This document shows positions 26,455 to 34,677 of a DNA stretch of 64,000 nt, piece by piece; position 1 is the first letter of the stretch; each line of letters opens with the position of its first letter. The notes below the pieces were generated by a model that did not search any database, was not told where the DNA came from, and saw only the letters and a list, made by a program, of their open reading frames with translations. This DNA is from Rhodobacteraceae bacterium Alg231-30 (GTDB taxonomy: Bacteria; Pseudomonadota; Alphaproteobacteria; Rhodobacterales; Rhodobacteraceae): NCBI GenBank assembly GCA_900143615.1, contig FREU01000001.1, forward strand, positions 768,767 to 832,766, written 5' to 3'. A program made the translations under genes and the position numbers.

Positions 26455-27966
26455 ATGGAATTTGTTTTCTCACAACTGATGGGCTTCGGCAGCGCCTTTG
26501 TTGCGCTGGTCGCTGACCCGCTCACCTACGCCTACTTAATTGTCTCAGTCTTTCTTGGGATAACCTTTGGGGCCTTGCCGGGTCTAACGGCCACATTGGC
26601 TGTGACCATTCTGACAGGTTTTTTTGGCAACAAAATACCTCTCGATTATTCTCTGATAGCTCTGCTTGGGGCTTATGTCGGCGCAATTTATGGCGGATCT
26701 TACCCCTCAATTTTGCTAAACATTCCTGGCACCGCGGCAAGTGCAGCTACGGCGATGGACGGGCATCCTCTGGCCAAAGCTGGTCGTGGTGGAGAGGCAT
26801 TGGGTCTGATCACCACTGCAAGCTTCATTGGAACACTGATCGGCACGGCCGCATTGCTGATTTTTGTTTGGGTCTTGCTGCTGGTGTCGCAAAACATCGC
26901 CAGCCCTGAAAAAGCTCTGCTGGCTCTCTTCGGAATCTTGTTGTCAGGCACTCTGATGAGTGAGGATCTGGTGATTAAGGGATGGATTTCCGGCCTGATC
27001 GGGTTGGCCATGGCAATGGTTGGTCTGGATCCGCTTTTGTCGGAACCACGTTATACATTTGGCTGGTCCTACATGTTGTCCGGATTTCAAGTGGTGCCAG
27101 TTCTGATGGGCGCGTTTGCCGTTCCCCAAATTATGGAGGGGCTAAAACACGCCGAGGTCGGCAAGATGGTTGCTTTGCAGGGACGTATCTTACCCAATAT
27201 GAAGACAATTCGCCGCTACATGCCCACAATCACGCGCTCGGGGGTCATCGGCACTGGAGTTGGGGCACTCCCCGGTGTTGGCGAGGATGTCGCGGGATGG
27301 GTTTCTTATGGCGTCAGCAAGTCCGTGTCCAAGGAAGCCGATCAATTTGGAAAGGGCTCTGTTGATGGTTTGCTGTCGTCAGAAACAGCCAATAATGCCT
27401 GCATAGGTGGCGCGTTGATCCCGTTGCTGGTTCTGGGTATTCCCGGATCGCCCCCTGCCGCGGCCTTGATGGGGGCATTCAAAATCAACAACGTGATACC
27501 GGGTCCTACCATTGATCCCGCGATCATTTTGCGGGTTGTCGCCATCCTTGTTTTAGCGTCGTTGACCATGTTCATTCTGGGTCTGTTTACCGCACGAATT
27601 TTTGTGAAAATCCTGCGCATTCCCAAAACCGTCTTTTTGCCGGTGGTCATGGTGCTAACGACAATTGGGTCTTTTAGTGTTGGTGGTGGGATCAACGATC
27701 TCTACCTTATGCTCGGCGTTGGGTTTGTTGCCTATTTCATGAATTTGATGCGCTATCCGATTGCTCCGCTGGTCATTGGTGTCATTTTAGGCAGCATGTT
27801 TGACGAGACGCTGCGCAGGTCTCTTTTCCTATCAGACGGCAGTTTGGGCGTCTTTGTATCCCGACCCGGTGCGGCTGTGTTATTGATGCTCAACATTACG
27901 TTGATTGCAGCGCAGATACCGGCGCTACGCCGCCGCCTGTCGCGCAACTCTCGAAAGGAAGCCTGA
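26455..27966 (+). CDS. TTT transporter large permease subunit TctA
   Basis: The 503-residue polytopic membrane protein has the TctA hallmarks GITFGALPGLTATLAVTIL, YVGAIYGGSYPSILLNIPGTAASAATAMDGHPLAK, GTGVGALPGVGEDVAGWVSYG and SSETANNACIGGALIPLLVLGIPGSPPAA. It is the channel-forming subunit driving organic acid uptake by ion coupling. Its stop overlaps the following start (TGATG). Confidence 0.95.
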   Translation: MEFVFSQLMGFGSAFVALVADPLTYAYLIVSVFLGITFGALPGLTATLAVTILTGFFGNKIPLDYSLIALLGAYVGAIYGGSYPSILLNIPGTAASAATAMDGHPLAKAGRGGEALGLITTASFIGTLIGTAALLIFVWVLLLVSQNIASPEKALLALFGILLSGTLMSEDLVIKGWISGLIGLAMAMVGLDPLLSEPRYTFGWSYMLSGFQVVPVLMGAFAVPQIMEGLKHAEVGKMVALQGRILPNMKTIRRYMPTITRSGVIGTGVGALPGVGEDVAGWVSYGVSKSVSKEADQFGKGSVDGLLSSETANNACIGGALIPLLVLGIPGSPPAAALMGAFKINNVIPGPTIDPAIILRVVAILVLASLTMFILGLFTARIFVKILRIPKTVFLPVVMVLTTIGSFSVGGGINDLYLMLGVGFVAYFMNLMRYPIAPLVIGVILGSMFDETLRRSLFLSDGSLGVFVSRPGAAVLLMLNITLIAAQIPALRRRLSRNSRKEA

Positions 27967-28247
27967 TGTATGCAGTTGTTGTGAATTTCCGCATCAAGCC
28001 GAACCAAATCAATGATTTCCTACCTTTGATGCGCGACAATGCAGCGACGTCTTTGAAAGAAGAAACGGGCTGCCGAACTTTCGACATTTGGCGCAATGGC
28101 ACAGATGTGTTCCTGTATGAAATCTACGATGATGCCGCTGCTTTTCAGGATCACTTGGGATCGGATCATTTCAAGACATTCGATGCCGCTGTTGCCGAGA
28201 TGATCGCACAAAAAGAGGTGCGAATTTATGAGGAGGTTGTTCAATGA
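27966..28247 (+). CDS. Antibiotic biosynthesis monooxygenase-fold (YgiN-like) protein
   Basis: The 93-residue protein is a single ABM ferredoxin-like domain: YAVVVNFRIKPNQINDFLPLM, then ETGCRTFDIWRNGTDVFLYEIYDDAAAFQDHLGSDHFKTF. Such dimeric small proteins are quinol monooxygenases or of unknown role, and they often sit in sugar-acid operons (compare LsrG-like proteins). Function here is unknown. It is coupled on both sides in the TTT operon. Confidence 0.75.
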   Translation: MYAVVVNFRIKPNQINDFLPLMRDNAATSLKEETGCRTFDIWRNGTDVFLYEIYDDAAAFQDHLGSDHFKTFDAAVAEMIAQKEVRIYEEVVQ

Positions 28248-29053
28248 GCGCAGCCTCGGGAATGTGGCAGGTCCACGCAGTAAAATATGCCGACCGTAAC
28301 GCCCGAACACGGGCAGACAGCTTTATCTTGGATGACAATCACGACGCCCCGCACGCCATGGATTACTTCATGTGGATTTTGCGGGACGGCAATCGAGTGA
28401 TCCTAGTGGACACCGGGTATGACCACAAAGAGGCGCAGATGCGCGGTCGCCCGATCCGTCTGGACCCCGGTGAGGCACTGGCGCCATTTGGGCTAAAGCC
28501 CGAGGATATAACCGAAATCATCGTCACCCACCTACACTATGACCACGCTGGCGGTCTGGCCTTGTTCCCCAATGCCCACCTGCATCTGCAGGCGGCTGAA
28601 ATGGCTTTTGCGACCGGCCCCTGCATGTGTCACGATACGTTGCGCGCGCCTTTTACTGCGGGGCATGTTTGTGAAGCGGTCACGCGACTTTATCGTGGCA
28701 AGCTGACCTTTCACGAAGGTGATAGCGAGATTGCGGATGGGGTCACCGTGCACTGTATCGGCGGTCATTCGCGTGGCTTGCAGGCGGTTCGAGTTCGCAC
28801 ACAAGCAGGATGGATAGTTCTGGCCTCAGATGCTGCGCATTATTACGAGAATTTTCAGGCACGAAAGCCTTTCCCAATCGTGGTGGACCTACAAAACATG
28901 CTCGACGGTTTCGATCGACTGTATCAATTGGCCTCGCGACCGGAACTAATCATTCCCGGTCACGATCCAATGGTGCGGGAACTGTTTCCCCAAGACATGG
29001 CCAGCCATATATTCCGGCTAGATCTCGGCCCGATGAAGGAGCTGAAAAGATGA
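28244..29053 (+). CDS. Metallo-beta-lactamase-fold hydrolase (N-acyl homoserine lactonase-like)
   Basis: The 269-residue protein has the dinuclear zinc motif THLHYDHAGG, a later CIGGHSRG His, the bridging Asp in LASDAAHYYEN and the final His in IPGHDPMV. The N-terminal stretch MDYFMWILRDGNRVILVDTGYD is typical of the AHL-lactonase (AttM/AhlD) group. In this operon for acid-sugar breakdown a sugar lactone is a more likely substrate than a quorum-sensing signal; that is inference. GGAGG precedes the ATG. Confidence 0.75.
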   Translation: MSAASGMWQVHAVKYADRNARTRADSFILDDNHDAPHAMDYFMWILRDGNRVILVDTGYDHKEAQMRGRPIRLDPGEALAPFGLKPEDITEIIVTHLHYDHAGGLALFPNAHLHLQAAEMAFATGPCMCHDTLRAPFTAGHVCEAVTRLYRGKLTFHEGDSEIADGVTVHCIGGHSRGLQAVRVRTQAGWIVLASDAAHYYENFQARKPFPIVVDLQNMLDGFDRLYQLASRPELIIPGHDPMVRELFPQDMASHIFRLDLGPMKELKR

Positions 29054-30279
29054 AGCTTGGCGTGATTGCGGATGATTTCACCGGTGCCAGCGACATTGCC
29101 TTAACGCTGGCCGAAGCTGGCATGTCGGTGACGCAGTTCATTGGCATTCCGGATAAAAAGGCGGATGCCCAATTGGATGCTGGCGTTGTCGCGCTCAAAT
29201 CGCGTACCGCACCTGTTGCTGAGGCCGTGGCTGATAGTCTGGGCGCTTGCGACTGGCTATTGGCCCAAGGTGCGGAGCAGATCGTGCTAAAAGTCTGCTC
29301 TACATTTGACAGCACGTCCGAAGGCAATATCGGGCCCGTTCTGGAGGCTTTGGCCAAACGCACCGGTGCGCAACACATCCTGACATCTCCAGCCTTTCCG
29401 GAAAACGGGCGCAGTGTCTATCAAGGACATCTTTTTGTGCAGGACGTACTATTGAACGAAAGCGGCATGCAGGATCATCCTTTGACCCCAATGCGCGACC
29501 CCGATCTACGTCGGGTGCTTGGGGCGCAGACCGATTGGCCAATTGCACATATTTCGGCACAGACCGTGGCGCAAGGTCCGCAACACATAAATGATGCGCT
29601 ACCAACGAGCCCCGCAATGGTGATCGTCGATGCCATTCATGATGCGGACCTGTTGGCAATCGGCAAAGCCGCAAATGGCCAGGCATTGGTGTGCGGCGGG
29701 TCAGGTATCGCGCTCGGTCTACCTGCAAATTTCGGCGCGCGCCCCAGCGTTCCTAAATGGCAGGCGGTAGACGGGCCTTGCGTGGTTATCTCAGGCTCAT
29801 GTTCGCGCGCAACGCGGGTCCAGGTGGCACTACATCGACAAAATAATCCTGCGTATGAAGTCAGCGCCGAGGCTGCTATCGACAGCGATGTCACCGCGAC
29901 CAGCCTCGCGGATTGGGTGCTGGAGCAAGACAAGATACCATTGGTGTATTCATCTGCTGACCCAGACGTGGTTCGCACAGCTCAGCAGCGATACGGTTCC
30001 GATCGAGCGGCGCATTCGATTGAGACTTTGTTCACCGAATTAGCGGCCGTCTTGGCGGCGCGAGGCGTCACACGGATGGTTGTGGCCGGAGGCGAAACCT
30101 CGGGCGCTGTGGTGAAGGGACTAAATGCAAAGGCCCTGAGTATCGGCCCACGTATCGCGCCCGGCGTGCCGGTTGTTAGAGTTACAGATCGACCGCTTGC
30201 ACTTGCGTTAAAGTCAGGAAACTTTGGAGCAGAGGATTTCTTCTCAGCAGCTCTAAAAATGATGGAGGCCCCCGCATGA
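29050..30279 (+). CDS. otnK: Four-carbon acid sugar kinase (OtnK/DUF1537 family)
   Basis: The protein has 409 residues from the ATG at 29050, overlapping the previous stop; a much longer frame from 28810 is antecedent read-through and is rejected. The N-terminal substrate domain begins MKLGVIADDFTGASDIALTL, the DUF1537 signature. The C-terminal nucleotide-binding domain includes RMVVAGGETSGAVV and IAPGVPVVR. Known members phosphorylate 3-oxo-tetronate, D-threonate or D-erythronate. The adjacent OtnC-like gene favours 3-oxo-tetronate 4-kinase. Confidence 0.85.
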   Translation: MKLGVIADDFTGASDIALTLAEAGMSVTQFIGIPDKKADAQLDAGVVALKSRTAPVAEAVADSLGACDWLLAQGAEQIVLKVCSTFDSTSEGNIGPVLEALAKRTGAQHILTSPAFPENGRSVYQGHLFVQDVLLNESGMQDHPLTPMRDPDLRRVLGAQTDWPIAHISAQTVAQGPQHINDALPTSPAMVIVDAIHDADLLAIGKAANGQALVCGGSGIALGLPANFGARPSVPKWQAVDGPCVVISGSCSRATRVQVALHRQNNPAYEVSAEAAIDSDVTATSLADWVLEQDKIPLVYSSADPDVVRTAQQRYGSDRAAHSIETLFTELAAVLAARGVTRMVVAGGETSGAVVKGLNAKALSIGPRIAPGVPVVRVTDRPLALALKSGNFGAEDFFSAALKMMEAPA

Positions 30280-30920
30280 GCGAAGAGGCAAAGGCACGTG
30301 AAGACATTTGCCTGATCGCCAAGTCTATGTTTGATCGCGGCCTCACCTGCGGCGCTTCGGGGAATATCTCGGTTCGATTGAGCGATGATCGACTGCTTGT
30401 GACCCCTACAGGCAGTTCGATGGGGTTTCTCGATCCGGCCAAGATCAGCCTGTTGGACAAAGAGTTTCGCCATCTCAGCGGTGACAAGCCAACCAAAGAG
30501 GTACCATTGCATTCCGCCCTTTATGACACCCGCAGCGGGACAGGGGCGGTGGTCCATCTACATTCCAGCCACTCAGTCGCTTTGTCGATGCTACCAGACA
30601 CCGATCCGGACAATGTCCTACCGCCACTCACACCTTATGGCATCATGCGATTGGGCAAAGTGAAGCTTTTGCCCTTCTTCCTGCCGGGAGATGCAGCAAT
30701 GGGAGAGGCTGTTCGTGGATTGGCAGGTAAACGATCTGCCATTTTGCTGGCGAACCACGGCCCGGTTGTGGCTGGCAAAGACCTTTGGGCGGCGACATTT
30801 GCAATGGAAGAGCTCGAAGAAACTGCCAAATTGGCGCTTCTCACTCGAGAAATGCACCCCCGCCAATTGTCCGAAGCAGAAGTACGCACGGTGGTGTCTC
30901 GTTTTGACATCGACTGGTAA
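30276..30920 (+). CDS. otnC: Class II aldolase family, 3-oxo-tetronate 4-phosphate decarboxylase-like (OtnC)
   Basis: The 214-residue protein has CGASGNISVRLSDDRLLVTPTG, the zinc-ligand pair in VVHLHSSHS and a third ligand region in LLANHGPVVAGKD. This is the AraD/FucA fold. Next to OtnK it is expected to decarboxylate 3-oxo-tetronate 4-phosphate to dihydroxyacetone phosphate. Its ATG overlaps the kinase stop. It is the last gene of the operon. Confidence 0.8.
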   Translation: MSEEAKAREDICLIAKSMFDRGLTCGASGNISVRLSDDRLLVTPTGSSMGFLDPAKISLLDKEFRHLSGDKPTKEVPLHSALYDTRSGTGAVVHLHSSHSVALSMLPDTDPDNVLPPLTPYGIMRLGKVKLLPFFLPGDAAMGEAVRGLAGKRSAILLANHGPVVAGKDLWAATFAMEELEETAKLALLTREMHPRQLSEAEVRTVVSRFDIDW

Positions 30921-30969
30921 CTGCGTCGTGGTAGATAATTTGTTCTAATTCTGCCTAGAGCCGAGCATC

Positions 30970-30991
30970 CAGCCTACTCAGGTGTAGGCTG
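30970..30991 (+). terminator. Hairpin downstream of otnC
   Basis: CAGCCTAC pairs with GTAGGCTG across a 6-base loop. It stands about 50 bases after the otnC stop. No long T run follows, so termination may need Rho. Confidence 0.45.
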
Positions 30992-31295
30992 TGTATGCAT
31001 TAGAACCAGTCATGAAAGAGGGATCGCCTGAGACTAGTGGCGACTTTCTCCCACAGATCAACCGCCTTTAGATCCGAGTGGAAACCGATGCTAAAAACGC
31101 ATCGTGGACAAAATGACTTCCTGCAGAAGGCGGCGGTGCATGACCGAGATTTAGCGGAACATGACTAAGCCCTGAAAGGCTCTGCTCGTCCACTTGACTT
31201 AACCGCACAACAGTCATTAGCAAGCACAAAAATGCCTATCACTTGGGGTGGTACCGTTGGGCCATTTTAGGTGTCGACCCCATCTCGCTACCAAG
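30992..31295. other. Intergenic, no gene seen
   Basis: About 300 bases between the acid-sugar operon and the tRNA promoter. No frame with recognisable content or repeat is seen. Confidence 0.5.
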
Positions 31296-31324
31296 TTGAC
31301 AAGGCACGGGATTCGGCGGATACA
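31296..31324 (+). promoter_or_regulatory. tRNA-Arg promoter
   Basis: TTGACA (31296-31301) and GATACA (31319-31324) are separated by 17 bases, a near-consensus sigma-70 promoter 15 bases before the tRNA. Confidence 0.7.
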
Positions 31325-31338
31325 GTCGAAAGAAGAGC

Positions 31339-31416
31339 GGGCCGTTAGCTCAGCTGGATTAGAGCAGGGAACTTCTAATTCTCAGGTCGGGGGTTCGAGT
31401 CCTCCACGGCTCGCCA
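31339..31416 (+). tRNA. tRNA-Arg (anticodon TCT)
   Basis: A full cloverleaf folds by eye. The acceptor GGGCCGT pairs with ACGGCTC, the D stem is GCTC/GAGC, and the anticodon stem GGGAA/TTCTC has loop CTTCTAA (anticodon TCT). The T stem is GGGGG/CCTCC with TTCGAGT. CCA is encoded. The gene lies between a host-like catabolic operon and the AT-rich exopolysaccharide region, a typical integration site. I did not find a second copy of its 3' end in the window. Confidence 0.95.
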
Positions 31417-31686
31417 AGTCTCCCGCGATGTTGCCAGGGAAGCGTTGATCACTTGTCTTCAATGAACCCTGAAAATGTGCATTTGTGACCGCCTTTTTAG
31501 TGGGATCGTCTGGGTTGCCGTAATTTTCTCCGCAAACTTCTTGGCTGCAATTGTCACTCATGGGGACTAAGTCCTGAGCCAAGGGAAACGTGACGGCCTG
31601 AAAGTTTTGGATGGCACATAAAGTGTTCCCTAACTCCAGACAGGGAAATTACAAAATAGTGATTTGGTGATTTTCGCGTTGTAAGA

Positions 31687-32208
31687 TCATCGGCACTTAC
31701 GAGCGAAAATTTCGACGCGGCGATTATAAAGCGAGCTCGATGCGAACCCAGAAAGTGAACGTGCTTCGCCTTCAGCAGCAACCTCAATAGTGCGGACTGA
31801 CGAAGAAAGCGCATTCTTAAGAATTCTGGCAATCAGATTTGCCCGCTCCATAGAAAGTTCAAGGTTTCGCGCTTGAGAGCCGCTCGAATCCGAGTGACCT
31901 ACGAGCAAAAGACAAGCGTCCGCCATTAAGCCCGTGCTAAGCGCACCAACAAGCGCATCAATCTGCTTGCGTTCCCCATCTCCAAGAGAAGTTCCCCCTT
32001 TGAGGAAAAAAATGTGGTTTTCCATCACTTTATTGGAAATTTCGGGTGGAGGGGGAATTTTGGTTGGTTCGGAGCAGGATGGTAATGATACATCCAATTG
32101 TCCGAAACTATCAGTACACATTTCCTGACCTGACATTTGAGCTAAAGCAACGTTGCAAACTAGAAGCCCTAGAAAAAAGCTGAGGGAACGAAGTGAAAAG
32201 TACATCAT
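31687..32208 (-). CDS. OmpA-family exported protein
   Basis: The protein has 173 residues from the ATG at 32208 with GGAGCC upstream. A signal peptide (MYFSLRSLSFFLGLLVCNVALA) leads to a short Cys-containing region and an OmpA C-terminal-like domain: LLLVGHSDSSGSQARNLELSMERANLIARIL and NRRVEIFARKC. It likely binds peptidoglycan from the periplasm. No beta-barrel is present. It is divergent from the STAS-nucleotidyltransferase operon and may serve the same envelope function. Confidence 0.75.
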   Translation of the reverse strand: MMYFSLRSLSFFLGLLVCNVALAQMSGQEMCTDSFGQLDVSLPSCSEPTKIPPPPEISNKVMENHIFFLKGGTSLGDGERKQIDALVGALSTGLMADACLLLVGHSDSSGSQARNLELSMERANLIARILKNALSSSVRTIEVAAEGEARSLSGFASSSLYNRRVEIFARKCR

Positions 32209-32220
32209 TGGCGGCTCCAA

Positions 32221-33106
32221 AATTTGAAAACTAAACCAACAGCCACAACAATGTTTGAATGGACATGAAGATTCGCCGTAAGTTTGAGGTCAATTTATTT
32301 ACGAATTTTTGATAATGATCCCGCAAAGTAAGTTCATTTGGACGTAGTAAAAGGATTTTTGCACAACCCTGATATATAATTAAGGTGAAGAACTGATTGG
32401 TATCAGCCAAAACATTGGCCGAAAATTAGAAGGATGCGTTCAGGATTATAGAAAACGAACTCACTTAAATGGCGAAAACTACATATAATGCCTGCATAAG
32501 CTTGCCGTTAGAGCAATAAGTTGGGTGAAAATGCCTCCCCCTCCTTTTCGCATACCCAAAACGAAAAGAAAATCAATGAAAATTGGAGGAAGGATGTGTT
32601 GAAAAAAATCATGTCAATATTTTCAGAGGGTTAGTAAGTTCTAAATGTAGGTTTATTTGGAGTGCGTGGACTTATAGTAGGCGCAATCAGGTAAAAGATA
32701 ATCACCCATTTTTGACGAAATCGGTTAAAGGTATTCTTATCACAATGTTCACTGACTTTATATAAGTTTTTTCAGGTAATTAAAAATTCTCTGCAGAAAT
32801 CTAATGTCGATATCAATGCGCGTCACACTAATGCAATGAAAAAAACAAACATGATATTGAGTTGATCAGGAAATTATACGGCCTAGAACGTAGATGCAGA
32901 CGAAGGTGGGCCGCCAAAAACAAAATATGTAAGTAAAGTTGTGTAAGGGAAGCTGAGCTGCAAAGCAAGTTCAGTGGATGAGGCCGACATATCTCGATGA
33001 AAACTTAGTGTTCGTGAAGGAAGTGGAAAGGAAGTAACGTTAGTGTAGGGCCAGCTAGATGAGAGCACGCATTACAGTGAGGAAAAATAATTTCAGAGGG
33101 ATATAG
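32221..33106. other. Long AT-rich intergenic region
   Basis: Nearly 890 bases separate the OmpA-like gene from the exopolysaccharide operon. The base composition is clearly more AT-rich than the rest of the window. The only frames are short (for example 32583-32765) and show no domain or good start. It may hold a long leader or complex regulatory sites, but I see no firm motif. Confidence 0.5.
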
Positions 33107-34591
33107 ATGATCCTAAGTTTTGATGAAATCGGCAAAATTCTTGTCATAAAAGTTAAGTGCAGCTATTTGTGCGCGCCGGATATAATGTCTCTGGAGCAGG
33201 AAATAAACAGAGTGTCGAGGTGGGGGGGAGGATGTGTTATAATCGACATACTAAGCGTGGAGCAAATTAGTTATAGTGGTGTAGCAGCTCTAATAGAGCT
33301 TCGTTCCGTATTACGTAGGCAGGTTGAAATATTTGTGGTTTGCTTGGATAAACAATTTGCAACAGAAGAGAAAATGAAGCTGAAAAGCTTGTTGAGATCT
33401 TTTAGTTCTGTTGAGGTGGCCCTGAAGGATGAATACTTAAAGCAAGTTACTCTATGTGGCGTTAAGGCTGTCATTCTTTGTAATGATCTAGAAGATTATT
33501 CATTCAGCTCGTTGTTTCCAAGCAAATGTTCGTCTCTTCTCGACTGCGTTGGTGAACCTCTGATTGCCAGAGTCGTAAACAACCTTACTAAATACGGAAT
33601 TCGAGATTTTATTCTAAATCCTGGTGCCTCGTCTCAGGAAGTTCAATATTGCGTTCCTCATTCTTCTAGAAAATCGATGACCTTTTTGAATGAAGGAGGA
33701 AATCTTTCATCTAAAGGATGGACAAGTCAAAATCTAGGAAGCGGAGGAGCTTTGATAAATATATGTCAAGTTTTGAACGCATTTCAAGAGGATTTTGTCG
33801 TTACGTCGGGAAACGTATTTTTCAACATCGATTTTGTGGATGCATTGCAGCGTCACAAACAAATAAAAGCTGACGTTACTATAATAGGAAATGAAAATGA
33901 GATTGCTGTCGAAGGATCTTCAAAAAAAATTCAACTAATTGCACGTAACGTTGATTCGGTTCCCACCGTATCAACTTTTCAAAAGTACACTTCTGGAAAA
34001 GCAATTGCATATGTTTTTTCTCCCCGTTCTTTAAAAGAGTGTAACCTCACGGCAAGTGCAGATATAGAAAGTGACCTTATCCCTCACATAGTTTCGCAAG
34101 GAGGAAAAGTTCAATTTTTGACCGCCAAGGAATCCTATCGACCAACAGACTCACCCTTACAATACTATAATTTCCTACGTTTAGCTCTGTCTAAATTGCT
34201 TCCCTGGTTTGAATTGGACGGACTTATAAACATTAATGAAACATGGGCATGTAAGACTTCCAAAATTTCGGCGAGTTCATCGTTTCTGGGAACAAATTAT
34301 TTAGCAGATCACAGTATTGTGGGGGCGGAAGCTATTTTGGAGGATTGTTGCGTTATGGAAGGGGGGAGAATTTCCCAGAATGCTACAATTAAGCGCTCTC
34401 TTATAATGCCCGGAGCAGTAGTGCGTCCCGGAAAACAGTTCAGCAATGTCGTAGTCTTTAAGAATGGGGTTTATCCAATGACATCACAGATTCTGTGGAA
34501 CCAGGGGCAGCGCCAAAAGGAAGGTAATATATCCTATACAGAGACTGGGGGCCAAATTCTTCAAAAAAAATGGCAATTTGTTCTTCCTTAA
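33107..34591 (+). CDS. STAS domain-nucleotidyltransferase-like fusion
   Basis: Residues 1-115 have the pattern of a STAS (anti-sigma-antagonist-like) domain, including GGCVIIDILSVEQISYSGVAALIELRSVL; the usual phospho-acceptor Ser position appears as YSG. Residues about 120-350 resemble a sugar-1-phosphate nucleotidyltransferase: KAVILC, LLDCVGEPLIARVVNNLTKYGI and NLGSGGALINI. The GxGTR-x-PK signature is absent or degenerate (NDLEDYSFSSLFPSK). Residues about 395-455 look like left-handed beta-helix turns (SSFLGTNYLADHSIVGAEAILEDCCV). It is the first gene of an exopolysaccharide-type operon, with GAGGG before the ATG. A regulatory or scaffold role is possible because the catalytic signature is weak. 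Confidence 0.7.
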   Translation: MILSFDEIGKILVIKVKCSYLCAPDIMSLEQEINRVSRWGGGCVIIDILSVEQISYSGVAALIELRSVLRRQVEIFVVCLDKQFATEEKMKLKSLLRSFSSVEVALKDEYLKQVTLCGVKAVILCNDLEDYSFSSLFPSKCSSLLDCVGEPLIARVVNNLTKYGIRDFILNPGASSQEVQYCVPHSSRKSMTFLNEGGNLSSKGWTSQNLGSGGALINICQVLNAFQEDFVVTSGNVFFNIDFVDALQRHKQIKADVTIIGNENEIAVEGSSKKIQLIARNVDSVPTVSTFQKYTSGKAIAYVFSPRSLKECNLTASADIESDLIPHIVSQGGKVQFLTAKESYRPTDSPLQYYNFLRLALSKLLPWFELDGLININETWACKTSKISASSSFLGTNYLADHSIVGAEAILEDCCVMEGGRISQNATIKRSLIMPGAVVRPGKQFSNVVVFKNGVYPMTSQILWNQGQRQKEGNISYTETGGQILQKKWQFVLP

Positions 34592-34677
34592 CACACAGAT
34601 ACTGGTTGTCATATTCTAGAGAAATACTGTGATCTTCTTGTGTTGTTGGTCTAACTAGGTGCCTTCCTCCATGTTTT

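Noticed and set aside
28244-29053. Quorum-quenching AHL lactonase as a firm call
   Set aside because: The fold fits, but the acid-sugar operon context makes a different lactone more likely; substrate cannot be read from the sequence.
31339-31416. Integration scar: second copy of the tRNA-Arg 3' end
   Set aside because: I looked for the 3' end of the tRNA elsewhere in the window and did not see one, so an att pair is not claimed.
32583-32765. Short frame in the AT-rich intergenic region
   Set aside because: Low complexity, no domain, and expected by chance in AT-rich DNA.
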